A stretch of 64,000 bases of DNA from Amanita rubescens (lineage: Eukaryota; Basidiomycota; Agaricomycetes; Agaricales; Amanitaceae). Of this stretch, positions 33,898 through 46,784 are shown in pieces (position 1 is the first letter of the stretch; the number at the start of each line of letters is the position of its first letter). The notes beneath the pieces are model-generated. The model made no database searches. It was given only the letters and a program-made list of their open reading frames with translations, and was not told the origin of the DNA. The stretch covers positions 1-64,000 of the forward strand of contig WION01000169.1 of the NCBI GenBank assembly GCA_015039365.1, written 5' to 3'. Made by a program: the position numbers and the translations under genes.

Positions 33898-35557
33898 ACA
33901 AGAATTGAAATTTCAAGACAAATATTATGGCCATGAATATGACAGGTTTTCAATTGTATTTGGTCATATTGGAAGTTGGGATGAGAGAGAGAAGGTTTTG
34001 AATGCAGCACTTGAGAGGGCAGTGCTTGAATCAGACCATCCAGGCACTCTCACTATCATGAATGAATTAGCATTTACATACCGGAATCAGGGAAGGTGGC
34101 ATGAGGCAGAGAAGCTGCAGGTAGAAGTGATGACTACATGGAAAGTAAAGCTGGGATTAGACCACCCAGACACTCTTACTGCCATGAACAATTTGGCATT
34201 AATATACTCAAGACAGGGAAGGTGGGATGAGGCAGAGAAATTGCAGGTAGAAGTGATAAATGCATGGAGAGTAGATGAGGCAGATGAATTGCAGGTGGAA
34301 GCAATGAAGGCACAGAAAGTAAAGCTGGGATCAGACTATCCAGCAGCTCTCACCATCATGAACAATTTGGCATTAACATACCAGAATCAGGGAAGGTGGG
34401 ATGAGGCAGAGAAGTTGCAAATGGAAGTGATGAAGGCACGGAAAGCGAAGCTGGGATCAGACCATCCAGACACTTTTGCTGCCATGAACAATTTGGCATC
34501 AACATACTATGATCAGGGAAGGTGGGATGAGGCAGAGAAATTGCAGGTAGAAGTGATGAAGGCACAGAAAGTGAAGCTAGGAGCAGACCATCCAGGCACT
34601 CTGACTACCATAAACAATTTGGCATTAACATACCGGGATCAGGGAAGGTGGGATGAGGCAGAGAAGCTCCAGGTAGAAGTGATGAATGCATGGAAAGTAA
34701 AGCTGGGATTAGATCATCCAGACACTCTCACTGCCATGAATAATTTGGGACTTACATACTGTAATTTGGGAAGGTGGGGTGAGGCAGAGAAGCTGCAGGT
34801 GGGAGTGATGAAGGCAAGGAAAGTAAAGCAGGGATTAGACCATCCAAGCACTCTCACTGCCATGAACAATCTGGCATTTACATACCAGATTCAGAGAAGG
34901 TGGGATGAAGCAGAGAAGTTGCAAATGGGAGTGATGAAGGTACAGAAAGTGAAGCTGGGAGCAAACCATCCAGGCACTCTCACTACCATGAACAATTTGG
35001 CATCAACATACCAGAATCAGGGAAGGTGGGATGTGGCAGAGAAGCTCCAGGTAGAAGTGATGAATGCATGGAAAGTAATGCTGGGATTAGACCATCCAGG
35101 CACCCTCACTGCCATGGACAACTTGGCAATGACATACAAGTATCAGGGAAGGTGGAATGAGGCAGAGAAGCTCCAGGTAGAAGTGATGAATGCACAGAAA
35201 GTGAAGCTTGGATCAGACCATCCAGGCACTCTTGCTGCCATGAATAATTTGGCAATAACATACACATATCAGGGAAGGTTGAATGAGGCAGAGACACTGC
35301 AGGTAGATGTTATGCATGCAAGGAAAGCAAAGCTTGGGCTGGAACATCCAGACACCCTTCAAGTCATGGCCAATTTAGCCTTAACATATAAAAGTCAGGA
35401 AAGACTTGATGAGGCAGAGTCTTTACTATCTCATGCAGTTCAGACCATGCAACAAGTTATGGGATCTGAGCATCATGTGACACACCATTACAAGCAACAA
35501 CTGGACAAGCTCCTGAATGCAAAGCAGAAAAATCGGTTACAGAGGTACAAAAACTAG
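33898..35557 (+). CDS. NLR-like NB-ARC/TPR protein, 3' part (TPR domain)
   Basis: Resumes the split NLR frame: G25405-G25406 plus A33898 rebuild a glycine codon and the protein continues to TAG at 35555-35557. It consists of about twelve 42-residue TPRs of the kinesin-light-chain type, with recurring words LGLDHPDTLTAMNNLA, QGRWDEAEKLQVEVM. The repeats are near-identical at DNA level. One unit near 34262-34312 is truncated to about 16 residues (RVDEADELQVEAMKAQ). The last repeats are more divergent and the tail is Lys-rich. TPRs in NLRs are the ligand-sensing part, and such repeats evolve by unequal exchange. With the insertion in place, this half has no promoter or start of its own that I can see. 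Confidence 0.9.
34020..35420 (+). repeat. 126-bp tandem coding repeats (TPR units)
   Basis: A 126-bp period within the TPR exon; words such as GGAAGGTGGGATGAGGCAGA and GAAGTGATGAAGGCACAG recur almost unchanged in successive units, which points to recent homogenisation. Confidence 0.85.
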
Positions 35558-36346
35558 TGGGCTTGATGGTACCTGCAATGTCATGTAAATGTGGGACTTG
35601 CTTGTGGAAAGCAGGCAATGTCATTTAGATATGTACAGTATCTATGTAAAGTAGTGTAACAATTTCAATGTCTGAGGACAAAGTTCCCATCTTCCTATGC
35701 AAGGTAATGAACATGCACTTAGGAGTCAAACAACCCTCAGCACTGTGGCACAAAGGTGGTAAAGAACACTTAGGAGGGGCTGAAGGGTAATTGTGATTGG
35801 TTATCTATAGATCTGGAGATTTCATACTCATACAAAGATATTTGAATTTAATAACCGCTAGGGATTGGCCTCCCACCACTGTCACAAAGTCGTGAGCACC
35901 ACAGAAAACCATAAACACCACTATTGCATCAGGAGCATCTGTTGACATACATTATGTTTTATAGCTTAACAAGAAGTAGTGGAAAGGTACTAGACATCCT
36001 CACAGCCCAAATGAAGGTTACGTACCAGTGCCGTTGTGCAATAGGTGTTAGTGCGTCACAGATTCGTAGTCAAGAAGCAGCAGTAACACGCAAAAACTAC
36101 CCAGAACAGTATTAAATTCCTACCGGACAATAATCAAATCATGGCAGTGACTTTGTGCATCAATGAGACATGTGGCCAACAACTTCTCGGGTGGTCGTGA
36201 CGGCGAGAAATAAAATGCGAAAGAATGGGATATAGACAGAATTAGACGTGATAGTGAACGTCCGTCGGAGACTCGGAGGGCCGCTGGGCGTGGGAAGCGC
36301 GACGCGTCGTTCACGGTTGTCACGCGATGTTGTCACACAAGGCTCA
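35558..36346 (+). promoter_or_regulatory. 3' flank of the TPR gene and SMC1 promoter with a MluI cell-cycle box
   Basis: The first half is the CpG-poor 3' flank of the TPR gene. From about 36140 the sequence is that found again at 22440-22621. ACGCGT at 36302-36307, 40-45 bp before the SMC1 ATG, is the consensus of the MBF G1/S factor that controls many fungal S-phase genes; control by MBF here is an inference. Confidence 0.5.
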
Positions 36347-39300
36347 ATGCCTCTCGCCCGCATCGAACTCTGCGACTTCAAGTCTTACCGCGGCCACCAG
36401 GTCATTGGGCCCTTCAAAAACTTCACTTCCATCATCGGTCCAAATGGCGCGGGCAAATCCAACCTTATGGACGCCATCTCCTTCGTGCTGGGCGTGAAGA
36501 GCGCGGTGTTGAGGAGTTCTCAGTTGAAGGACTTGGTTTATAGAGGAAGAAAGCTCGCAAGGGATAGTGTGGAAGGCGCGGACGGGGATGCGGATGGAGC
36601 GAATGAGGAGGAAGAGGAAGAGGGGGAAGGCGAGGGAACCGCGAAGAAAGCCTGGGTGCTCGCGGTTTATGTAGACGCGCAGGGGAAGGAGTGGAAGTTT
36701 CAGAGAACGTGAGTTGTTCGGTTGAATCAGGACCAAGAAACTCATGATTTGGTAGAATATCCAAGAGCGGCGCTTCAGAATACAAACTCAACGGGAAAGT
36801 CGTCACATACAGCGCATATAATGCCGCGCTTATATCCCATAACGTTCTTGTTAAAGCCAAGAACTTTCTAGTGTTTCAGGGAGATGTCGAGGCCGTCGCA
36901 TCTCAGTCGCCCCGCGAATTGGCGCACCTTATTGAACAAATTAGTGGTTCCTTGGAGTTAGCAGCGGAATACGAAAAGGCGAAACAGGGTCAAGAACGGG
37001 CAACTGAAAATGCCACTTTCAACTTTACGAAGCGGAGGGGTATAGCGGGCGAAATTAAGCAGTACAAGGAGCAGAAAGGCGAGGCCGAGAGGTTCGAGTC
37101 CCTCTGCGACGAAAAGGTACGTCCATCTGCGCATGTACCTGTCTCAGATGCCCATTCTCCTTATACAGGATAACCTCATCCTGCGGCGTATATTATTTCG
37201 GTTGTACCATATGGAAGAATCTATGGAGAATAACGCCCGTACCATCGTCCAGAAGAACAAAGAACTTGCAGAGTTACGCAAGGAACAGAAAAAGCATGAA
37301 AAGGGGCTTGAAACGGCGCGTGCGGATCAAGCCAAAGCCAAAACGACCGTTATGCAGGCTGAAAAGGCTCTCAAAAAAGCGGAGAAGGTATTGGAAGGCA
37401 AAGTAAGTTCTTGGAAACCTTCATTTACGTACAGGCAATGACTATAAATCTTTAGAAACCTGAATTAGTGGCGACCGATGCACAAATCGCACATGTGACG
37501 CGAAAAATAAACAATGCCACCAAAACAAGAGAAGATGTCTCCAAGAGCGAAGAAACCATCTCGTCAAGGCTCGAAGCATTGAGGAAGGAACTGACAAGCA
37601 CGAAAAAGGCAGCAGACAAAGCTCAGCAGGAGCAGCGAAAGGCCTCTCGTCAGAATCTCGCGCTAAGCGAGGAGAGCCTGGACGAATACCGAAAACTGTA
37701 AGTTATTGGATAACAACACGGAATTATGACTCATGGCGATGCAGAAAAGCCTCTGCGAGTGTGCTCGCTGTCGACGAACGACAGGCTTTGGAGTCATTGA
37801 ATCGTGAAGAGAAGACAATATCCCGGTCGCTCGCTCAGCTGAAGGAGAGACAAGATGGGATGGAAGAGAAGAAGACGACAAGATCGCAAGAACTCGAGAC
37901 TCAGAACGAAAAAAAGGTCGAGGTGAGACAGACATGGTCTCTGCGTTTGTGTATAAACCAATAACGTTTGTTTTTCCCTAGCTCGAAACGAAAATCAGTC
38001 AGCTTCAGACCGATTTAGCAAGAACGAAGCAAGAACTAGACAATCAACAAGCAGAGCGAACCAAGATTGCGTGCGTACTTGGTTGGGCTCTACCGGAACC
38101 GAACAGTAACCTAATAACATGACTGAAACAGGAAACTGGAAGCAGAGACCGACGAAAAGCTGCAAAACGTGTATCAACAACTTTTGCAAGCTGGCGTTGA
38201 CAAGCACGAGAGTGAGCGAGAAACGAAGATGAAGGAGACGCTTGCAAACCTTCAACGCATCTTTCCAGGTTCGTGTCTCCCAGATTTTCGCGATTGCTAG
38301 GGTCTGACAATTGTTGATCTCGTAGGTGTGAAAGGACGTGTAGTGGACCTTTGTAAGCCAATTCAAAGGAAATACGAGACCTCAGTGTCTGTCGTCCTCG
38401 GTCGGAATATCGACGCCATAGTTGTCGATGAGGAGAAGACCGCGATTGATTGTATCGAGGTGCGCTTCGGCCGGTATTCCCATTGTCTTGTTCTGACGAA
38501 ATTTAGTACCTACGCAACCAACGTGCTGGACAAGCGACGTTCATTCCGCTCGACAGCATTCAAGTCAAGGCGATCAACGACAAGTTTCGTTCATTTGCAA
38601 AAGGGGCTCGGCTCGCTGTCGATGTTGTGCAATACGAGCCCGCAGTTGAACGAGCGATCCACCATGCTTGTGGAAACGCGCTAGTTTGTGATACGATGGA
38701 AGTTGCTCGATATGTATGCTACGAAAAGGGTCAAGATGTGAAGGGTACGTATACCACTGTTGATTATCGAGATATAACTGACTTGTCTTGATGTAGCTGT
38801 TACGCTTGAAGGCACGGTTATACACAAGAGTGGTCTGATAACGGGTGGGAGGAGTACCCATAGTTCGAAGAAGTGGGATGAGAACGACGTCAAAGGTTTG
38901 CCGTTCTATCATAATAAGAGTGCCGTCTGGTCTTAGTGCCTCGTTTTTTTCTTCTTTTAGGTCTCCAGCGAGCGCGGGACAACCTCATGTCTGAACTTCG
39001 GGAACTTGCCAAGAAGAAACCTAGGGGCAAGGCGGACGAGAATTTGATTGGCGAGCTGACGCGTCTAGAATCGGCTCTTACTCTAGCAAAGGATGATTTG
39101 GTAGGTTTCTGCCATACCAGGGATGCGGTCTCTTACGATCTATCGGCAGAACGCGGGTAAACTGCGCCTAATGGGCATCAAGGACGAGCTGAAACATCTG
39201 GATCGTGAGATCAAGAAGAACGCCCCTGATCTGCGCAAGGTGACGAAACTCGTCTACTCCTGAGGATTGGGCTGAGTTCTTTTTTTATATAGGTTCAAAC

Positions 39301-41090
39301 CACGTTTGACAATCTGGAAAGTCGTATCTCTACGCTCCGCGCGACTGTCGAAAACGCAGAGGATGGAGTGTTCAAGCAATTTTGCCGCAATATTAATGTG
39401 TCGAATATCCGAGAGTATGAGGAACGACAACTCAAACTTGCCCAAGAAGAGAGCGAAGCAAGGCTCCGCTTCGATAACCAGATTGCGCGGTTGACGCATC
39501 AGTAAGTATCCAGTCTCGTGAACAGAACACAATTCTTACTCTATTGCAAGGGCCGAATTCGAGGAGGAAGGGTTGAAAGCGGCCAGGGAGCGTTTAGCTT
39601 ACCTAGAAAACCTTCTTGAAACCGAGCGCGTTAATCTGGAAAAGTACGAAGCCCAGAAAGCCCAGATACAGCAAGAGATCGAATCTCTGGAGAACCAGGT
39701 TGAGAAGTTGAAGGCGGACGCGGGAGAACACCAAGAAGTATTGGATGAAAAGACGAAAGCCGTGGATCAGGTCAAGCGTACGACGATGAAAGCGGGGAAA
39801 GTGCTGGATCAGGCACTGAAAGATATTTCGACCTGTGTACGTGATGATATATGCGTTGTTTGTGGGGTTGTGGGCTGACACGCGTTTGGTCAGAATGATG
39901 AAATCGAGAAACTCGCCCTCGAGAGGTCGTCAATATATAGAAAGTGTCGCGTAGAGGAAGTTAGGCTTCCTCTGCTTCATGGACATTTGAAGAACGTCCC
40001 AATGGAAGAAGTAAGCTGGTCTTTATTTATCGTTTGACGTGCCCTGACTGGTGGGTGCAAATAGAATCTGCGCGAGGAAGTCGCGATGGACGTTGACGAA
40101 GACGAGTCTGGGACGCAGCATGTGAAGAAAGTCCAAAACTACGGAATTGAAGTTGATTTCAAGTTGCTCGATGATGAGGAACGTGAAGATGGGTCTCCAG
40201 AGGCGTTGACGCGGTTTGATAAGCAGATCGCGACGATTAATGGTGAGATTGAGAAGATGGCGCCGAATTTGAAGGCGATGGAGAGGTTGGGCGACGTTGA
40301 GGCTAAACTTGCCGAGACGGAAAAGGAAGCTGATAAGGCGAGGAAGGACTCGAAACAAGCTCGTGATCAGTTTACTGAGATTAAGAAGCGAAGGTACGCG
40401 TCGCGTTCCACACCTTATGAACAGCTCTGACATGTGTTAGATGCGAGTTGTTCAACAAGGCTTATAATCATATATCGGACAAGATCGATCAAGTTTATAA
40501 AGATCTTACGAAAGGCAAGGCTTCGCCGATGGGAGGCGTTGCGTATCTCAGTTTAGAAGATAACGAGGTGGGTTGATTGACAGTTTCCTTGATCTCATCA
40601 AATTGACGGAGCGTATACAGGAACCGTACCTCGGTGGGATCAAATATCATGCGATGCCTCCCATGAAGCGGTTCAGAGACATGGAACAGTTGTCTGGTGG
40701 CGAAAAGACAGTTGCCGCGTTGGCGTTGCTTTTTGCCATTCATAGGTATGACTCGCGTCATTCATTCTTGGTGTATTCGCTCCCCCTAAAACGTCTATGC
40801 AGCTATCAACCCGCTCCTTTCTTCGTGCTCGACGAAGTTGATGCCGCGCTGGATAATACAAACGTTGCCCGGGTCGCAAACTATATCCGGACTCATGCTT
40901 CCGATTCATTCCAGTTTATTGTCATCAGTCTCAAGAACTCGTTGTATGAGAGGGGACAGTCCCTCGTAGGGATTTATCGGGATCAGGAAGTGAACAGTTC
41001 AAGGACGTTGACGCTTGATGTGAGTTGCAATCATTCTCGTGCATTTCTTAACTGACGCGCCTTGGATAGTTGATGCAATACGATGAATAG
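36347..41090 (+). CDS. SMC1: cohesin subunit SMC1
   Basis: One of the two SMC ATPases of cohesin, which holds sister chromatids together in the nucleus. The ATG at 36347 opens on [16 protein letters not shown]. The Walker A region [16 protein letters not shown] and SFVLGVKS follow. The head insert is unusually acidic (a run of Glu/Gly around residues 70-90). Long coiled coils flank a hinge at about 38330-38900 ([20 protein letters not shown]). The C-terminal head has the signature LSGGEKT, Walker [14 protein letters not shown] and a D-loop. Splicing about 19 introns of 45-65 nt gives roughly 1240 residues, the usual length. The last exon encodes only LMQYDE-stop (41088-41090). All exon joins I checked keep frame, so the gene looks functional. 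The [20 protein letters not shown] motif before the signature is specific to SMC1. Confidence 0.97.
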
Positions 41091-41305
41091 ATTATTTTTT
41101 TCTTGTGTACTCTTAACGTTTAACAGTTATTTCTATTGTTGTTGTTGTAGACTGCATTAATTGTACTGTGAATCTATCTGCCCTGACTTTTATAGTCATA
41201 GTACGTATGTTCTGGAGATTGTATGAATTGGTTTTCTTGATGATCCTTTTGTGATGAAGAGGTGTTGTGAATGTGCAGTCGACGGATCAGGAATAGGTTA
41301 CGTCC

Positions 41306-41610
41306 ATGGAGCAGGAGAAGCATTGGACGCTTGAGACGCCGACTCGGGCCGCGAAACCCTCCGCTGATCCACCTTTGTGCTTCGTAAGCCCTCCGGTTCG
41401 TTGCTCGAGTTTCATCGCGGCGCCTATGGGACTCTCTGTGCATAATGCCACACGATCGCATCTTCTTTCAAGTACTCCCGTACACGGGCAGAAGCAGCAG
41501 AGAGATCCGCTCGTGAATACTTTCGACGAGTTGCCGGCGCTATTTCCGCCCATGCCACAGGAGTCATGGATGATGGCAAAGACGGAATGGGCGCTGAATT
41601 GATGTACTGA
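41306..41610 (+). CDS. small hypothetical protein downstream of SMC1
   Basis: Two exons, 41306-41383 and 41473-41610, joined by an 89-nt intron (GTAAGC...CAAG) in phase, give a 71-residue product. The second exon is a charged helix (TRAEAAERSAREYFRRVAGA) followed by HATGVMDDGKDGMGAELMY-stop. A hydrophobic open stretch just after the stop (IGAVPLVLYIAFTIFSG, about 41607-41700) is one frame off and is followed by a good GTAAGT donor at 41698. The true gene may therefore run on as a membrane protein through an unseen splice, or carry a frameshift. Family not recognised. Confidence 0.4.
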
Positions 41611-42271
41611 TAGGAGCGGTGCCGCTGGTTCTGTACATCGCCTTCACAATTTTTTCTGGCGTTTTTCCACCTTGGTCCCAAGGTTTCTGGCTGTTTAAGA
41701 AAAGGTAAGTCACCGTTTTGCATATAGCCATCTCAGGTACCTATTCTTCTGGTACAGGGCAGCTTGACTGTGTGCGGAAAGACCTTCCTTTCATAGTAAA
41801 TTATGCAAGTCGTTGTCTGGACGAAGGATATTAATGTGCCGTCCCAGCGCAGATCTTTATCTGATGTTGGCGTAAGTGTTTCCAATATAGCGGCTCCTGA
41901 TTTGATCGGCTGATGTTACGCAACCCCACATTGAAAAGCCATTTTCCAGCCTTGTTGAAACAATTCAGTCAGCGAGCAACAAGTCACCAGCAGGTCGCAT
42001 GCGGGCGCTCTTTACGTTGTTGCGTGCCTTGGATTTAAACATAACAAGGTACGCTTACTGCATCACAGATGCCTATCTTGGTACTTAAGTATCAATGTAG
42101 ACCGGCGACTACTTAGTGACTAGCAACTCGCGGCCTTTCATACCTGATGGGAATCCGTGCTTCCATTCTGACCTCGGAATTCACCTCCATACACAGCTCT
42201 TTGCCAGGGTCATAAAAGCGCCCTTGATCATTACGCATACACGATGACAGCGGGCGCGTTCACATTTATCA
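41611..42271. other. intergenic, no firm gene
   Basis: Apart from the hydrophobic frame at about 41607-41700 mentioned with the preceding gene, I see no coding signal or repeat. Confidence 0.4.
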
Positions 42272-42283
42272 TATATATATAAG
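42272..42283 (+). promoter_or_regulatory. TATA box of the FAD oxidase gene
   Basis: TATATATATAAG, 36-47 bp before the ATG at 42319. Confidence 0.55.
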
Positions 42284-42318
42284 CTCTGAAATTCAACCAC
42301 GAGGAATTAGCACTGAGA

Positions 42319-44320
42319 ATGCGTGCACGATTGCCGGTTGTCCTGGCTCTAGCCTCCTCCGTCTATGGTTTTACGAACGTCGAGCGCGACATTGCCACCA
42401 ATTATCAACATGTATGCCATATCATCGCGGCTTCCATCTCGTCCGCAAGTGAGGTTTTTTATCCAGGTGAGTTGTCTATATATCCCGGGCCTAATATCTG
42501 GAACACGAGGCGGTATTTATTATAGGCAGTGCCTTCTACGTGAAGGACATATACCACTATGCCAATTCTAGCACGCAAGAGTCTACATGCACAGTTGAAC
42601 CCGGAACGGCGGAGGACGTTGGGACGATTGTAAGTGACCAGTCTTAGTCATGTCGAGCACTTCAACTCACCAATTTCCAAGCTCAAAATTGTAGGCGAAA
42701 CCCGGACCCCGTTCAGCGTTAGTCTATGATCAACGACCATCCATGACCATAGCTGAATCTCTCACGTACAGGTTAAAAGTGGGGGACATACGTTGAACCC
42801 TGGTTTCTCTTCTTCCCCCGCCGTCCAAATTGCATTGTACAGGTTTAGCGAAATCAACTATGATGCGGGGACTCAAACGGTGGAAATCGGTAGTGGCCTC
42901 ATTTTCGACGATGTTTATGCTGCTCTTGCTCCTCATAGCGTCAGCATTGCCGGAGGCAGAGTGACTGGGATTGGCGTAGGAGGCTTCTTACTTGGTGGAG
43001 GTGAGTACGACGTGCTTGGCGCACCCTTCGTGTGGAAATGACTCGTTTTCCTAGGGTACTCTTGGAAAACCAACCAGAACGGTCTCGCTATCGATACAAT
43101 TCTTGGGTATGAACTTGTCAAGCCGGACGGAGAGATAGTTACAGTGACGGAACATTCAAATCCAGAGCTTTTCTTCGGGCTCAAGGTAAATCTGACTTAT
43201 AGTCACCGTTGAACTTTCGCTAACGTTGATTACCAACTAGGGCAGCTTGAATAACTTTGTAAGATTGTATTCACGTGAAACTGGAACATCTGAAAGAGCA
43301 GCCTTTAGGGTGTTGTAACTCGCTTTACATTGAAGGCGCTCCCCCAACCTACCATCTGGGTACTTACTTGTTCAGTTCTTGCGAGAGTCGAATAATTGAC
43401 TCTCCATCAGGGTGGTACCATCTTATATCCCCCGACTTCAGTACCTCAGGCGACGAGTGCCACTCTCAAATTCGCCGCAACTAATACTAATCCAAAGGCC
43501 AACATTATAACTTCGTACCTCTTTTACCAAGGGGAGGTGCGCTCTAGAGTTTCTTGCTAAGTTAATCGCACTGAATAACGTGTCCTAGCCCATAATCGCG
43601 CAAATGCTCTATTACGACGGTCCCAGTCCACCTGCAGGGCTTTTTGACGACTTTTTGAATATCCCAAGCCAATCATCGGATGTCAAAGAAAGGACATTGT
43701 CCGATTTTATCGGTAATACTCTTAGTAACCAGACTGCTAATCTGCGGTGAGCAACACGTCCATTGCATGAAGTTCACTATTTATTTAATTTCTCTCAGTG
43801 GTGTATACAACACCGTTCCTATATTGGAATATACTCCAAGCCTCATCAAAGTTATCCAGAATGAAACTACTGTGAGTCTTTCGTCGCAGGCATGATTCGC
43901 TCGTTCCAACTTAACCCTTTCCTCAAGTTCTGGGGTGAAGCTCTACTCAGCAAAACGGGTTTACTCGGATACAACGTGGAACCGTTCTTACCCTCCATCC
44001 TAAGCCATGACAAGTTCCCGACTGCATACCCTCCAATCCGCAACAAGGTCTACTCGCCTCTCAACTTGGCCTATGCTTGGGCGATAGCGGAGTACGATAA
44101 TATCTTTTTCGATGCGATACGACAGAGCTCGGCGACCATTCGAGCTGCTGCCATTGCGGAAGGTCAAGATATTGCCAATGCGCCAATGTATCCCAACTAT
44201 GCCCTTTTTGATACGCCTCTAAAGGATATATATGGAAATAATGTTCACAAGTTGAAGTCGTTGAGGAAAAGGGTTGATCCAGCTGACGTTATGGGTTTGG
44301 CAGGGGGCTTTAAGTTCTGA
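42319..44320 (+). CDS. secreted FAD-linked oxidase, berberine-bridge-enzyme-like
   Basis: A secreted flavoprotein of the BBE/FAD-linked oxidase family (FAD-binding type 4); such enzymes oxidise sugars or secondary metabolites outside the cell. A signal peptide (MRARLPVVLALASSVYG) begins the protein. Splicing introns (first at 42467-42525, then about seven more) gives a continuous protein of roughly 470-480 residues. The FAD domain shows the covalent-flavin motif VKSGGHTLNPG with His, then IGSGLIFDDVY, GGRVTGIGVGGFLLGGG and YELVKPDGEIVTVT, then GSLNNF/GVVTRFTLK across an intron. The C-terminus has the BBE-type YPNYALFDTPLKDIYGNN and LKSLRKRVDPADVMGL. The reading is intact. The substrate cannot be told. 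Confidence 0.92.
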
Positions 44321-44577
44321 CCACATTTGTATTGAACACCTTTTTTGACCACGTACGGACTTATAGGACTTGAAATCGTAATAGGTAGAATGTGGACATT
44401 CCCTCAACACGTTGTCGATCCTAGTAGAGCACATATAATAAATTAACATGATCTCGAAGATGACGTGCGGATATCTCGACTTTTCATGCATAAATTTATT
44501 AGATGTCATACTGGCAAATGCAAAATGATATATTGTTGGACGAGTAGCAGTAACAAGCGCACGAGTACAGAGAACTC

Positions 44578-46385
44578 TCAGCCGAAATGGAACACAGTAA
44601 TTTCCTTAACATATGCATCACTGTTCCAAGTGCTCAACTGCCAATCGTAAGTATAGACGTGACGCCATGCCATGTAACGTACGCACCTTATAACCCAAGA
44701 GTCTCTCCTCATCCATGAACACCCCGGTAAAGCCATACCGCTCAGGCAGCACGTACGCTGTACAGCCTAATCCCATCTCGACGTCCTCTGCAAAAACGCC
44801 GTCATGAGCAAAGTTATCTCCCTTTCTTGCAATAATGTGCCGGCTTGGCAAATCTTCTTGGGCATGGTAGATATTATGAGGGTTGAAGTCATATATCGTG
44901 ATATCGCGTATACCAGATGGTGGAGAAATGAACACCGACCTTAGTCCGGCTGGAACAACATCCCCTGCGAGGAGTGTTTCATTGATGTCTAACCATCTTG
45001 ATATAGGTGGGCCCCATTCAGACCAAGGAATTGAAACCACATCTCGGGGGGTCCCGCTGGCAGGCGCTTGGGTGCTGGGCATATTGGTGTGTGAAAACTT
45101 TGTAATAATGTCAAGGAGGGATCGGCAATGTATGAAAAGAGCAAAAGTCAAGCCAGGGGACATGAAGTAAAGGGAAATGACGATAATGGCATTGTCAGCA
45201 GAGGTTTGAAACGGTCTAGGCGGAGAGTATGGTATGTTAGGTGTGCTGTCACACGTTATACCACGGATAAACTCTCCCTCAGACAGTAAAGGAAGATGCA
45301 AGTGTAGGGTTCGGTACGGAACCTGATCTACCTCCTTGGGTATTTTCCAGACTTCAAGATGGGCCTGGGTATCATTGGGAATGAGAAGGGTCTCAGGCGA
45401 CAGGAAAACAAGACCGGAATAGGCGTTGTTCAAAGCTTCATATTGCTATCAGAAAAGACAATATGAATACTTGGGTGAGACAAGGGGAATGCATTAGCGT
45501 ACCAGTTTCTTGCGGCCTGTTTTCCAGTCGAAGATGAATAATCTAGCTGGGGTTACCAAAGCAACGTTGTCACCAACGATTTCTAGCGCCACGTTCTGCC
45601 ATCTCTCGTTGAAATTTTGAACATAGATTTGAGGGCAGTGGGCCAAAGGGTGGTATTTTCCTGTGGAGAATTGGAGAGGAACCATGTTCAACGAATATAC
45701 GATACGATTGTCTTGAGTGTCAGTCAATCTAGGAGTGAGATTGAGAAAAGACATCCAGGCATCGATGAAATAAGTTATTGTGTACGAACGAGACTGCGTT
45801 GACGATGAGATCATGTTCATAAATGGCCATGCCTACGTTAACAATAGCTCCGTTCCAATCTTTTTTTGGACCGTGACCGTGGATGGTGGCCCACTGTGGA
45901 ACTTCATCGGGCGTGGACGGAAGAGTGCAGTAGTGCAGGTCCCGGAGATTGCTGTCGCTGAGCAGATAGACACCCGCGCTCAACTTGTGTATGCCAAAAC
46001 GTATCTCATTCGGCACGTCAAACGTCTTTGTAAAGACTGGCTGAAACCTGCACCATGCCTTTTCTCGCTTTGATAGAGCCTCGTAGCGCTCGGCATATGA
46101 GAGTTTGCAATGCGGGTTGTCTACGACGCCTGCTGCATGACAAGCGATGAGGTACTGCAGAACAATCGAAGAGCGTATAAAAACGTTGAATTCTTTTGAT
46201 AATAGGGTGCACGTTCTGATGTCCTGGCCGTCCAGTTGCAGAAGAATCTGTTCACGCAGATCGAGAGGTAGCGCGAGTAAAGTGCTGGGGTTACTGCAGT
46301 TTTGGTTTGGACAGATAGGAGCGCCGCTAATGCGCGCAAGATCTTGAAATTGCCAATCTTCAGTAGCCACGTCGTGGTCGCCCAT
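44578..46385 (-). CDS. F-box protein, copy 1 (intact)
   Basis: A probable substrate-recognition subunit of an SCF ubiquitin ligase. The start is the ATG at 46385 (MGDHDVATEDW), matching the paralogue; the GTG further up is not needed. A short CPNQNC motif precedes the F-box LPLDLREQILLQLDGQDIRT to ~residue 75. Exons run from 46385 to about 45782, then about 45721-45504, about 45447-44691, and a last exon ending WNSDAYVKEITVFHFG-stop at 44578. Introns are 50-60 nt. The C-terminal ~400 residues, with repeated beta-strand-like segments, probably form a propeller-type binding domain. It is part of a tandem duplication with the next copy, including about 120 bp of 3' flank (44345-44475 and 46440-46570). 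Confidence 0.85.
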
Positions 46386-46403
46386 TGGCTGGTTGCTCAC
46401 ACG

Positions 46404-46420
46404 TCACGCGTCACGCGTCA
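46404..46420 (-). promoter_or_regulatory. two MluI cell-cycle boxes upstream of F-box copy 1
   Basis: TCACGCG units in tandem give ACGCGT at 46406-46411 and 46413-46418, 21-33 bp before the ATG. The second F-box copy lacks them. Confidence 0.4.
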
Positions 46421-46784
46421 CGGCCATTTCTAATTTTTTGATCACGTACGAACTTGTAGGACTTGAAATCGGAATGTGGACGTTCCCTCAACACGTTGTC
46501 GATCCCAGTGAAGCACATATGAATCAATATGATCTCCAAGATGCTGTGCGGATATCTCCGAGCCCTCGCCGCAAGTGATTCTGAAGCCCGCCTGCGCACA
46601 TCATTCTTTGTGCCAATCTTTCAAAAGTTAAAAGCTTCGATCACGACTCGGAAATCAGTAACTGATGAGACAAAGTCCTGGTGTCTGGAGTCCGACTTTT
46701 CATGCATAAAGTTATACAAGACATTTTGTAGACGTCATTTTATTGGAGGAGTAGCAGTAACGAGCGCACGAGTACAGCGGACTC

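Noticed and set aside
36344..36860. Minus-strand frames of 131-133 codons opposite SMC1
   Set aside because: Shadows of SMC1 exons, which carry the real coding signal.
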